From positions 21,728,775 to 21,792,774 of the forward strand of contig OZ029915.1 of assembly GCA_964023275.1 (NCBI GenBank): a stretch of 64,000 nt of DNA. Reading direction: 5' to 3'. The translations under genes were made by a program, and so were the position numbers. Below the pieces are notes generated by a model. That model was not told the origin of the DNA and did no database searches. It saw only the letters and a program-made list of their open reading frames with translations. Origin of the DNA: Norana najaformis. Lineage: Eukaryota; Annelida; Clitellata; Crassiclitellata; Hormogastridae. Numbering within the stretch: the first letter of the stretch is position 1; every line of letters begins with the position of its first letter. This document shows, one piece after another, positions 20,188 to 34,500 of this stretch.

Positions 20188-23100
20188 CTTTTGACAACAT
20201 TCACATAACTTCACTGAAGGCAATCACATTATTCATCGTAAAACCAGTTTTAAAATGCTGCCAGAATGTGATATTGCAGTATAACATTAGTGGTATGAGT
20301 AGTCTCTTTGGTAAGGCGCACGTACTAGCCTGTCTAAAAAGGCAGCGGAACGAATCCAAAGGGTGACTATGATTGACTTGTAGGCTCATCTGTTAATTCT
20401 ATGACTTTTTCAAATTTATGTAAACTATAACTTGACTTTTAAGTAAACGACTATGCATTGTACAATATTAAAGAACTTCGCTACTAATAGATTGAACAAA
20501 TCTTCAGTTTTACCTCTCATCGTATTTGTTTTTGGTTAAGCACTTCAAACTGAGAAACTGAGCTGTTGAATTTTAACCATAATTCGCTGTGAACTCACAA
20601 ATTAGTCCTGCCATAAGCACAACTAACTGCCGTTATAATAAGTAGGCCTACTTTAAACTGGAGATTTTATAGTCTTTGCAAGCAATGCTTAAGTCTATTT
20701 ATAGGGCTTAAGCGGTTCGATATCAAGTTTGCCTACTTGTGTTTTTGCGATTGTGGCGGTTTGCCGGTCACACATTGGGCTTATTTCCATGTTTCTTTCC
20801 TTTTCCAGGTCGCCCTGACGGAAAAATTCCTCCATTATTCGATCTATCCACTGGCTGTACAATGTCAACGGCTTTGTAGGATTGCTTAAATCGGCGCAGT
20901 GAGCAATATTCTGGAGGACCTGTAAAAATTACATGAAAGTACTGAAAATGTTTGTTTAATTTTAAAATGAAGCAGAAGTAACGATGAACACGTGATTGTA
21001 TGTTATTCCACTACAAGCCTGATAATTGAGATCGTTGCTTATAACTGTCTGAATAAAGGGTTCAGATTCTAAATAGAAACAAAATTACTGTTACTAGGTG
21101 AACTGCAAAGATCGCAAGTGCAAAGCGCTTTCAAAACAATATCTGTCTTAGAATTATCTTTGGTGCTAAACATTTCAGAAAATCCTCCGTGCTAGTTATA
21201 TAGATCAATTACGAGTCTAATTAAGATGTAATAATAGTTTTAAAAGTAACCTTGCCGCAACAATACATTTTCTCACACATTTGAAGGATAGTGTAATTTT
21301 AAATTAGGCTACCCCAATTTTATAAAGAATCTTTGCAAATCGGAGCAAGAACTTTGATAATAGACTCCTGTAAAACAGTCAGGTCAAACCTAAGGGTAAA
21401 TCTGTCAGTTGCAGAAAGATTTCTGTGTAAAGCAATTGATTTCAACTCACCTGTATGCGATCGCTGTAGTTGTTCAATAGAAGCACTACTGAACCGGCGA
21501 CTTTCTTTGTCTCAACCATTGTCTTTAAGTCAGCCAGTAGACTCATATGCCTTGACATATCAGTGGCTCTCACCTGTTCAACGCAAAACGAAAGCAGACT
21601 AGGTCCTGGAAAAAGCACTGTTCCTGTTCAAATCCACGATTCATACATACACAAGTAGCCTATAGTATTTTAGTGCACAGAATCAGCATATTTTGTGCAC
21701 AGTGATAGTGATTCAGGTCCATCATAGATAATCAATTCAAATTCAAAAGTTTAAATAATATTGTTTATTATTACCACTACCTTGCTAAATGACACTATTA
21801 TTAATTTGCATGCACATAATTCTTTTCTTCTAAATAGTGTACCATCTGATGAGCAACAATTTTCTCAATGGACCTCTGATAGAAACGTAGGGTTTGAGCT
21901 TGGCCCTATTATTATACATTAACGCTATTTATATGCAAGAACTCAAACAAAATAAACATATCATCATCAATTAAATAACAGCAGCATCTGGAAAGCTGAA
22001 CATGCCTACTGTAAGTCCGGCCATATTGTTACGAAAGCATCTCCTTGGAATTTCTGAGCGATTAACGTCTTTCACATCTACTAGTGATTTTAGATGCTAA
22101 GCAGTTTTCTTCTGAATGGAGTCGCGTAAGTGATCAGTTAACTTACGTTACGTTTCTAGACTATAATATTATGTTAGGCACAGAGCACACCGCTTTACGT
22201 TGCATTCAATTATAAGCTTTGTTATTAATTTTATTATTTTTTATTATCACTTTTATTAGAATTTTAGACGCTTGTAGTACAAAAAAGGTATAACACTCAA
22301 AAGCCGATAAGTCTTACGATGTCGATGACCATGCGCCGAAGCATCTGCCTTGATTTAGATGGAAGATTCTTGAGAAAGTCGCAGCTCTCCTGCTGCAGCA
22401 ACTTAAACGCCACGGCCAGATGGTGGTTTTCGAGAACGGATTCATCGTTGTACATCAATGCTAACTCAGAACCTAAGTTAGAACATAATGAGCCAAGATT
22501 ACTGCTACTATCACTCAATTTTGATTTTCTTTTTGCCATATTAGTTAGATCTCTTTTTGTATAAATTAGTGCCAAGCTTGCTGTGCTGTAGTTGCTGATG
22601 TTGTGATCGTTGATGCTGTGGTCTTAGCATACTAGCTATTTTGTCGTTGCTGTTTTCATAGCGTTGTATGTTTAGTTTTCGTTATTCCTGTTAAATTTGC
22701 TGATAAAATCACCGCAGAAAGAGTACAGAGTGGATGCAGAGTGTTGCCATGGTTACCTGAATTGACGAGGAACTGATTCGTGAGTCCCGGATGATCGACA
22801 TCGTGAATAGCGGAAGCAAATATCGTTGCGAGGATTTCGAGGTCCGAGAAAACCGTCTGTCATGTCCAGAAACACACTTGCAATACAACTATATTTAAAC
22901 TATCATTAAATACACCATGTGATGTTTAATATCACGCCAGTGTCATTTTCTCACGACATTATGCCCACTAACAGGCGACCGAACAATACAAATGACAACG
23001 GACAAGAAGCATAACAGAGACGCAGAGTGAGAGACAGTGAAACACGCAGAACAACATACCCTCTTAAAGGAATTCCAACACTTCATTCAGTGAAAGTTGA

Positions 23101-25507
23101 AAAATACTTTTGCTTCGGTTTTGTTGTCGATTGGGAAACAATGTAGGAACATGTTTAGGTAGTTAATGTTGCCTGTTGACGTATCACACTATATTGGGCG
23201 ACATTTAAAAATACACAACAATACTAATAGTATAACAGTTAGCGTCTGTATGACTCTACCTAATAACGATAATAAACAAGTACATAAACGTTGACATTAG
23301 GCTACTATTTGCACTTAGCGTTAGATCTCGGCTGGTGAATTTCGACAGACTACTTATACCTGTAGAGCAGGTACATGCAGGAGCACGTGGCTCGACTGCG
23401 TGACATCAGCTGCGTGGATGCGGTTGTGATAAGCGACTTCGCTTCTGTAGTGATCCTCAATCTGCATCATGTAGCTTATCAGTGAATCTACCGGAATCTT
23501 GAACGTCCCTATCAGCTTTCGCTCCTTTGAATCGAAGAACAGGAAATCACTTATCGTTTTCATAGATGACTGTGGTGATACACAGATTGCTAGGCCCCTA
23601 TAGGCCTACAATTTTGCGATCATTTTATTCTTCTTATTTATGTGACAAAAATCGGATTTGAAAGCAAAATAACTGGATCTGCTTAACTTACTTTGGGTCG
23701 TAATATTTTGTTAACTTTTAAGGATAATGTTTAGATGGGTTACTTGTAAGACTGCAAAGTTTCTTTTTCACCTTGAATCACCTAATCTTCATTCACGTTT
23801 AAATTTAGTATTTGAAGTAGGCTTAAACATAAGTTTTGTAAGCATCCAAATCGATTAGCAACCGCGATCATGCCTGAGAAAACACTCAAAAAGTCAGAAA
23901 ATCAAAACTGAATTTTGTTGAATTTGCTGAATAATTAGGTAAAACCACAAGTTTTTAACACAAGTAGTAAAGAGTTACAATTTGTTTAAAGCTGTAAGTC
24001 TCTTCGCGCCTACTCTTGAAAATTTGCCAGTTAAAGTTAGCCCTAACTTTGACCCAACCTAAGTCACTGTGCCTATGGTCGTGAATTTACTATACTCATA
24101 GCAAACTATAGCGTATTTAAACGCCTCTGAGGCTGCCATGAATGAAAACAGCATAAAAATGGTTACCGCAAATATTTACACGACTTATCTCATTTGCATA
24201 ATATTCAATGCGCATGATTTCAAATTAAGACAACAAAGCACACGTTAAATTAAGTTTTGTTGTAGGGCTTTTTCGTAATAAAACTGAAAACAAAAATATT
24301 TAGACAGAAAAACCCTATATAAGGACTCAGAATTTGATAGCTAACACAACAAGGATTATAAATATGCAAAGAACTATTTGACCAATTTAATGTCTACTTG
24401 CCCTCTGAGCGCATTTCTCGTCAATTAGGTCTTTCCACTTCGTTAAAGGTTTTTCATGCACGGTCATAATTGAAGAAAATTGTCAAGCTTAAGGACCATT
24501 ATCTTCATGTTCACCGATAACGATCAGAAATGTGTAGTATTACCTTGAGAATGGTATATGTGATTGCCGTTAGAGGGCGGTTGTTACTCGCATCTGCCAC
24601 TCTGAATATATCTATTCCCCACAGGTCCAGGTTGGACATCGACTGATAGAACAAAGAAGAATAAGACATTTGTTCGTCAGAACGACACGAAAATGCACTT
24701 AGAGCCAGACTTTCATCATCTACGAAAACGCAGAGTTGGAGATTGTTTTGCTTTTATCTAAACCTGGTCTTTATATGATTGTGTACTTGTTTATATTTCT
24801 GAAACTCTGCAAGGAAGATCAGACTCCTGAGTACATCCTATATCATTTGTGAAGTATCTAAGAGACGCCATCTTCGATTTACTATCCATATTTGTCTTTG
24901 GCGTAGGATCACATCAACAAGGACATTCAACATCTCAGAGGAATAATAGCATAAAATAAAATGCACCATAAACGCTTGAAGGCTTCTTAACTTTTCCAGA
25001 GAATCTGTTTCTATGCATCTTTAGAATGGCCTCAAAGGGGAAAGTTGACTAACAGCTGACTAAACCTCTTTACAGTCGGTCTTCCTCCCGTTTCCAGTCA
25101 TTGGTGTCATTATTTTTCGAATCAACACGATCAAATAACCTGTTTGCGAACCGCATTATTTCGCTATTGAAATAAAAAGATAATCTCAAAAATACTAGGC
25201 AGATTGAAACAAACGTATGCGAGTACATGTATTAAGCTGTGCGACACTCATTGACTGACTGAGTATATGGTTTGTAAGGCAGTGCTTAGGACCCTCTTCA
25301 GCGTCTTAGTAATAAGAAACTGATTAGAACCATTGACTGATGGCTTTATAGAGTGCTTAATTTTACGATAGTAAATAGTTTCAACTAATGATATTGCTGC
25401 TAAATCTCGAATATTATTGTATGTGAATCGTGTGTCTAGTTGACCGACCTCGCACAGTCTGGTCTCATCATCGACCGAAACGCCGAACTTTGGGACTTCT
25501 TCCTGGA

Positions 25508-25539
<32 letters not shown>

Positions 25540-28500
25540 TTTGATTGAAGCGGATGAACTCCGGAAATGGTCGACATGACATTCGGCGTCCCATCGATTT
25601 TCGTTTCGGTGCCATTTGCGTCTTCAATCTTTACGATCGGCAAGTCAATCTCCGTCTCTTTATCTGTAATTTTGGTCCACATTCATAAAGTAATTTCTGC
25701 TTGGAGTAGATAGCAGTCTCATCTGAACGCTTGTAACTGCATTTGCTTTGCAGCGAAGAGCACTGACTATATATTACTGTTGTAGGTTTTATGAAAAATA
25801 GAAAGAAATTTTGACCAATACTGGCTAATGTGTTCTCTAATCGACCAATGATATTATTTATGTCTGGATACACGTTGGCTTTAAGAGTTCAGAATCAACT
25901 CATCGACTGATATGCATGTCGTTGCTTTCACATAGCAATTCAGCTCCTTGTCCAGTTGCTAAAGGAAGGTGTCGTACAGGACGATCTTCTCGCAAGAGGG
26001 TAGAGACACAAGAATATGGTATGAATGTATCAAGCTCTTTTCACAGTATCTTATAAGAACCTCTGAAAAGCGTTGCATGCGTGACCCGAGGTGCGTCTTG
26101 ACTTGAAGCGTCATTGACAAAAACCCAGGATGATAAAGATCCTTCAGTTGAATCACTTTAACCCGTTTATGAACTTATCAGTAAAAACAGTCCTTGACCT
26201 TTTTAACAAAATAAGGACAGAGGTTAGAAAACAGTCCGTAATCGCAGCTGCTTAAGGCTGTTAAAAAACTTCATGTTTTACGGTCTGCTTTAATGTAGGC
26301 TTCCCTAGTGTCATAAACAAGTGTTATTGTAGGCCTAATTTCACAAGAGTCATAAACAAGTTTTATTATAGGCCTAATTTCACAATCAATTTCACATGTA
26401 GCAGATACATACAGACAAATCTGTACTCCACACATCAGGAAACGATCGATCATAGCTGCGCTATTTCTATACACGTACCGTTAACAGGTGTCTTGCAATA
26501 GTCATGTGCATTTGATCGATTTAGCATTATACACTTATGATGTACATATGTACCAAGCGTATATATATATATACTGAGTGTATCCATAACAAACCCACTT
26601 GTATGTCTACTAGTGTATACTGGAAAATAATATATAATGTGAAATGTGTAATACATGGTATTGATTGGACGCCTCGAGGCGGTCACGTTTGACGTCATAG
26701 TTTTAAATTTCGATTGGGATGAATTTTCAAGTCCTTGGCGTGACAATAGCTTATCTGGGAGGAAAGAGCAGCAGCAGATAGCTTTGGGATCGATCAGTTT
26801 GTTGATGACTGATGTCTATAGATCTAACGTCATGACTGACTCATCCACAAGAGGGCTCCATGTGCAACGTACAACATATGCACTGGGTCTTCCAATGCAT
26901 TGCACAATACTTCAATGAATATAGGAGATGAGTTACAGACGATAATAATGATGCTCAGTCTGGTGATGACGACAACGACGATTCTGTCCAAGCAGTTGAA
27001 CACTATGTTTATGATATATGAGGCTGAAAATGATGATAATAATGATGATAGTGACTATGATGATGATGATGATGACGACTACAACAATGATGATGTCTTT
27101 TGTACAGAGCTGAAAGATGTCCATTCAATTTAATTCTTCCACCTAAGAAGACACTTGCAAAAGTGCTTTGGAAAAATGCTGCTGCGACTAGGCATGTAAT
27201 AGATCTGGCTATTTATGTAGCGCTTTTCAAAGGCGTATGAGGCATCACAAAAGACGATGATATAGGCTAACATACATCACACAATGGCCGCGGACTTTAC
27301 ATTATTATGCAAAACTATTGATGATGATGATACTGTTATTGTTGCTATTGATGACGGTGGTGAAGACTATGGTGATGACAATAATCATCATGATAATCTC
27401 CATGATGATCATCATGTTGATAACTGATAAAGACGATGAGTGATGAAGATGACCCAAATCTTGATGACGATGAGAACAATCACGATGATGTTGCCTCGTT
27501 GTTAATGATAATTTTAAGTAATTAATTAGTCTTTATTTGCCTCTGACATGCGCGCATGTGTTACATGATATAGTTAATTAGAATTAGCGTACCTGTAGTA
27601 CTATTGGAACTCGCTAAACAACCAACTGAACAGGACATTCAGCTATTAACTGAACGACTTGTCCAAAACCTGATTAAAACAACTGGTTCAACACCCAAAA
27701 AAAACTAAACAACTCGTTCGCTAGTCAACTTGTTCAACTCATTCAATGGAAAACCGAGCAACTCGTTTAACTACCAGGTTAATCAACATCCGACTGTACA
27801 ACGTGTTTCAACAACCAACTGAATATCTCGTTTAGCAACCAACTGTACAGCCCGACTGAACCATCTGTTCAACAACCAACTGAATAACTCTTTCAGCAGC
27901 CACCTCAACAACTCATTCCACCATCAACTTATAAGGCCTTCAATAGCCAACTGAAAACTTGCTCAACAACTGATTCGCGATCTCGTTCAACAACCAACGA
28001 AGGAAACTCATTCCAAAACCAGCATTTGTCACGGTGTAAGACTTATTGCACCACCTGCCATAATAACCTTGGAGAAGAGAAGCTCTCAGAGACCACCACC
28101 ACCATCATCATCATCGTCGTCCCCATCGCTATCGTGTTCTTGACCAAAATTGGCAAAGTTGACTGTAGAGGCAGTGTAATATTTGTAATTATGGAAATGT
28201 AAGTTGAATTTTTCTCTCTTACCCAGAAATGTCGTGCAGATGAATTCGGAGACTTGATTTCCAGATTTGCTGGACTCCGCAAAATGAATCAACTCCCGAC
28301 TCAACATTCGTTTAAACTGCAATCAAGACGACCATCACACAGTCATGGTATCATAATGTCACCATGTCATTACAATACAGTCCTAGCATGACGGTGTTAC
28401 CGCGTCAGAGTAGCTTCAAGGCGTCAAAATTTCACGAGTCAAATCGTCGTAATGCTTCCAGTTCATGACAGCCTTACAAAGGTAGCAGCCTGCAGCATAA

Positions 28501-31500
28501 TGATGCTGGTGTCAGGGTCACAGGCAAACTCGTATACATGCTCAAAAGTAACCTTAATTTCATGTGAATTTCACAACATGTATGAATAAATAAAGCTCCC
28601 TTGTTCCATAATGGAACAAATGGAAGCAGGCGCTCACTTCCGGATCTTTGGCACTTGAGCCGGCAAGGCACAAATTCCAAGGTTCTGGACACGAGGTTAG
28701 TGCATGAGTGCACATGCCGTTCCATTTTGGACAAATTCTGTTACTCATGCTAGGGTAGATGAGAAAACTTTTGAGTAAAAGAACGTTTATTACGACAATA
28801 TTGTTCATAAAGAGCAGATAACTTTCAAAGTCGAATAACAAGCAACGGAGGCACAAAGAAAAAGATCAAAACAATCCCAACATGATTCAGCAATTTCTTT
28901 TCGTTCGTTAACGTTTGGCAGGGTTGGCATAAGGCTTAGTTTACCATAGACTGTAATTGTAATTGTAATTGTAAACGAACATTTATAAAGCGCCACTTAG
29001 GAAACAGTGGCGCTCCCGACTTGAACAAACAAAAAGGATTTCAGGCGTTTGCGGGACTGGGTAGGAGAGAGACTAAGTAACTGAAGCCGCAGGTCAAGAG
29101 GAAGGCAGTTCCAGCTGGAAGGGCCAACAAAGGCAAAGCTCCTGGACTGGACAGTTGTAGTGCGGACGCGAGGGACTACCAAAAGACCACGGGTAGCTGA
29201 GCGAAGGGAGGCATGGGCAGGCAACGAGGAAAGCGGAATACAAAAAGAAGTTAAGTAGGACGGAGCAGAGCCTAGAAGGCAGTTGCGCATAAGGATAAGA
29301 ATCTTAAAATGGATCCGTTGACTGACAGGAAGCCAATGAAGTGAATCACGAATAAAAGTAGATATATGGGCAGACTTTGGAAGACCACCGATAAGGCGTG
29401 CAGCAGCATTAAGTATAGAGTGAAGCTTGGAGGTGTTAATTGCAGAAAGTCCAATATAGGCAGCATTGCCAAAGTCAATCCTAGTGCAAATCAGGGCATG
29501 GACCAAGGTAGTGATCGCATGAAGAGAAAGCGAGTGACGAATAGAGCGGAGTTGTCGTAGGTGGTAAAGACAAGAGCGGGAGATATTATTTACATGGTCA
29601 GTCAGAGAAAGAGTTTGATCCAGGGTGATTCCGAGGTCACGGACTGAGGAAGAGAAGTGGATATGAGGGAAATTAGAGGAAAGGGAACTAAAGTCAATTT
29701 TGCCAAGCTGGACACGGCCACCTAGCCAGATATATTGAGTCTTATCAGGATTAAGACAGAGGCGGTTAGAAGACATCCAGAGATCTAGAACAGAGGTGGC
29801 CTCAAGGATCCGCTCAACCATCAGAGTGGCTGAGGCAGCCGGGCCATGAGTAAAGAATTGAGTGTCATCAGCATATTGGTGAGACGAAACACCCAAGGGA
29901 AGAAGTATACTGGCCAGGTCAGCAGTATACAGGATATATAGAAGCGGTGCAAGTACCGAACCCTGTGGAAGACCATAGGGAATGTGAGTCCAGGCAGAGC
30001 GAGTGGGCCCAAAAATAACAGAAAGGGAGCGATCAGAAAGAAATGAGCGAAACCAAAGAAGAGCAGAGTCAGTAAGGCCAAAGGACTTAGACAGTCGTTC
30101 TAGAAGAATGGAATGATCAACAGTGTCGAAGGCAGCACTAACGTCATAGAGAGCAAGAAGAGTGACATGGCCATGGTCAAAGGCATGAAAGATGTCAGCT
30201 AGAAGGCGGGTGATGAGTGATTCTGTCGAATGGAATTTCCTAAAACCAGATTGAAGGGGAGGCATGAGAGAATTAGATTCAAGGTATTCAACCAGTTGAA
30301 GAGAGATACATCTTTCAAGGAGCTTCGAGAGGAAGGAAAGGTTAGAAATAGGACGATAGTTAGAAGGAGAGTTAGGGTCCAGACCTTGGCGCTTGAGGGA
30401 GGGAAAGACAACTGCCCTTTTATGTGATGCTGGAATGGAACCCTGACTCATTGACGAATTACATAATAAATGTAGAAAAGGAAGAAAGTCATCAACAAAT
30501 TCCTTAATTAGAAATGGAGGAAGTAGGTCAAGTTCGCATGACTTCGAGGGCGAGTCCAGTATAAGTCGACGAAGGACATCCGGTTGAAGGGTTTCCCAGC
30601 ACGAGAGGTTGGCAGTTGTGGTAGGGAAGGACGGTGGGGGTGAATCCTCAGTAGATCGACGGATCGAGTCAATCTTGGATCGCATAAAGTCCAAGTAGTC
30701 GTCTGCAGAGAACGGATGTTGAGAGTGGGAGGAGGAAGGTGAGGAACGACCTAGGATGTCAGCAAGTGATGACCAGAGGCGACGAGGGTTTCCTTTTTCT
30801 CTGTCTATCAGCGACTCCCAATACGAAGTTTCTTTGGTTCGGAAAACGGAGTACATGTCTCGAAGGTGATGGGTCCAGGTAAGGCGATCAGCAGGATCAC
30901 GAGTGCGACGATATCGGCGCTCTAGACGTCTGGTGTTCCGACGTAAAGCGCGGCATTGGCTGTCAAGCCAAGGTCGTAGTGGTCTCGAGCGAATACGATG
31001 TGGACGGAGAGGAAGGAGGGCATCAATGAGAGGAAGAACCGATGAGTTGAATAGGGTGAAGAGATCCTCGGTTGAGCACTCACTTAAGGAGGAGAGATCA
31101 GCGTATATAGAGCTACTGAGGAGACCTGCACGGAAGGCTTCTCGATCAAGATTCCTCCAGCCACGAGATGAACGAAGAGCGAAGGAAGGTTGGGAGCAGA
31201 GGAAGGGAACATTGAAGAGGATGAGACCATGGTCGGAGAGAGTAGGAGGTTCGACGAGGAGGTCAGTGATAGGACAGTCATCGCGAGAAATGACTACATC
31301 AAGCCATCCACCAAGTGTATGGGTTGGTTCTGAAACGTGTTGAGTTAAGCCAAACTGAGCGAGTTGGTCTAAGAAGCGAGCAGAGTCGGGTGAGGAGGGG
31401 TTCTCAAGATGGATGTTGAGGTCTCCTGTGATGATCAGTTGGGAGTTATATGTAGAGAAGACTTCCAGGAGAGATGAGAACTCTGAGAAGAAAGCCGGAG

Positions 31501-34500
31501 TAAGCGGAGATGAGCCAGTTCGGTAGAGGGCGAGAATGGTGAGAGGCCCTCTAGTAGTCGAACAGGAAAGGCATAGAAGTTCATAGGTGGAGAGCAAACA
31601 GGGGGGAGGAATCTTCTTGATACGGAGGTGATCACGGAAGAAGACGACGATGCCACCGTAATTTTGAGATAATGGTTCACGTGAAGCGTCAGCAGGGCGA
31701 GGGACGTCGAAGAAAGAGTATCCTTTAGGAGTAGAGCGGCGAACTGAGACATCAGAAGCGGAGGAGTGCCAGGACTCCGTGACGACAAGAATGTCTAGGG
31801 AGTGATGGGAGATGAGGTTTGAAATCTCCATAAACTTATTGCCCAGTGAGTGAGCATTAAGCGTCCCCAGCCTCAGTCCCATGACGTTATTCTGGGTCAG
31901 CGTTGGAAGGACGGAGGGTGAAGAAGCGGAGATAGAAGACGAAAGGCCAACGTGAGAGTCCCGAGGCGTCCTATGAATGTCTGGCGAGGAGGAATTTGGA
32001 GAGGAAGGCATTGATTGACGAGTTGGAGGAGGAGATCCAGTTCTTTGTGTAGTTGGGCGCCATAGATGGAATTTGAATAGTGTTTTACGTATAAGACGGT
32101 TGATCGGAGAAGACGGCTGATTGTATGACTGCAAAGCAGCGAAATCGTAAACAAACGTCGAAGCGTTAGAAGAGAAGGCGGCCATTTGTAATAATCACAC
32201 GAGTTGTCGATGATAGGGTTGGCATAAGGCTTAGTTTACCATAGACTGTCACCGCTAGATGTCATTGAATTGAGTTTCAAGACCTTGACTGCAGCTATTG
32301 TGGGTATGATTAACTTACTGCACTTTTGTTTGAAGAACTGAGACCAAAGTAAACCACATCAATCTGATGTCTATTTGAAATAGTTTTACGTCAATATGAC
32401 GTGAATTTCCTGTGAATTTCACGTAGTGTGTTAAATGGGAATTAGATACGAACGCTATTGAAACGCAATATTTGAAAATTTACTACTCCATGGTGCTTGC
32501 TCCTGGAAGCTTAATAAAGTGAGGGCCTATCTTTAATATGCATTTGATATGGCGCCCTAATGCCAATCAAGTTAGCCAGAGTGTAGTGTGCAGAGTTACG
32601 TCTCTTCTTAGGCAGTCTCTACTTTTGGACCTTAAGCAAGTTCTAAACAATGCGTTTAAAACCATCATTTGATGCCTGCGCATTTTGCAGTAAGTTAATA
32701 AACAAATATAACAAATAAAGAAATATGTCAGCTTTCTTCCGACCGAAGGGCACCAACTTGGAGGAAATGGTAAGCCCTGATTGTTGCTTTTTCGTGTTAT
32801 TAGATTAAAGTTTAAATTAAAGTTGTTTTGGATTTTTAAATAAAAAGTTAAGTATTCTATGCACATTTAGATGGTGTCATCTATGATCATCTCAAAGACA
32901 CACATGGCCATATCAGTATCTGAAATACGACACGAGCTTCCATTGTCTGCACTCAGCATCGCATGTGCTTGTGATACTCAATGCAGACTTAGTACAGTGT
33001 CCTTGAAACACGTGCAGCGTTTGGTGGAACAAAACAGTTTGCTTTACAACCACACCATTTCAGTTATTGACAGCTGTTTGCTGCATCTGTCATCTACAAT
33101 GGTTGCCAATCATTTTCATCTAACAACCGTCCCCAGTCAATAGGATTTAGTAACAATGGCTGTGTGACTTAGGCGGGACCAAAACTCGGTCACTAACTCC
33201 AAATATACCCAACCACACACATACACATCCAAAGGACATATAATGTGTCGCACAAGTGCATCTTGTGTGCTTGAAATGTTCTCAACAAGCCCTGCTTTAG
33301 TGACTGCTTCTACTTATCCACTGCTACACAGAAATGTTTCAAATGCCTTAATATATGAAGTAGGAAGCTCACCAAACATATTTACCAATTTACTGACACC
33401 ATTTGAATCCGGCCAATTCAACTGTATCAGTTTAGCTAGTCTAAGTAAGTAGGTATATTATTTAGTAACCAACTAATCGGTCATCGGTGTACAAGTATTT
33501 AAGAACACAAGAAAAAAACTTATCAGGCATGCAACATCCTAATAATAAGACTTACGCGTTAAACTATCAGCAGGAGGAATAATGCGATCATAGGTGTGGG
33601 GCCGTAAGGAATAACTGAGGATTTTAACTGACGGGAGTAGCTGTTGTAAGACATGGTTTGGGTTGTTTAAGATTGCTTTAAAGAGATAAGCACCGGCCAT
33701 GCCACAGAGTACGTCGAACGTTGAGGATTCCCCCAGAAAGATGGTAGAGACGCACAAGTCTCCGCATCAAAGCCTGGAGCCGATCCCTAGCCTGTGCCCC
33801 AGCATAGCCCCACCACACGGGAGAGGCATACAGCATCCTGGCCAGTTTTGGGGCTCGGACAACGTCATAAAGGCGAGGGCCAGTGAGACCATGTGCTACA
33901 AGAATTCGTATGGCGTACCCTACAAAGACTGGCGCGCCTGACTATGAATCCGATCTCAGGCCTATGAGAAGCAAAACAACATACTTGATAGGGTAACATC
34001 CATTATTGTCATATCTGGTACCCTAATTAAACCGCGAATCACATTAGGTAAAATTATTTGCTGATTTCTGATTCTTGGTCAGTGAATCATCATTTCGCAT
34101 GTCTTTTTATGATTAAGTTTTAAGTTACAAGTAGATGTCCAAAGGGTAACATGGTCCAATTCAACCTGGACCATCAAGCTACTGCAGGATGGTATAGAAG
34201 GTAACTGTCATTGGCGTATTTAGTTAACCTATTGTTGGGTGATAAGCTTAAACTTGGATATAGCAATTAGGACGTTCACTGGTCCCAAACCCGAACCCTG
34301 AACAATACTGGAATTTATGCAGCTTGGTGACCAACTGAAACTGGCCTAGATTTAGTTTAGTCTTATCTGCTTGAACTGTAAAGAAGAAGTTGTGATAGGC
34401 CTACAGTTTGTTTATGTGTGTAATATGCAGAATAAAAATCGATGGAATCAAAAGAATATATCTGCCGAATTCCCAGATATAGTCTTACGAAACATGATTA

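Noticed and set aside
27640..28020. CRISPR-like repeat array
   Set aside because: Repeats are diverged and contiguous without unique spacers, and the genome is animal.
30903..31343. Arg-rich plus-strand frame
   Set aside because: Shadow of the LINE ORF2 on the other strand.
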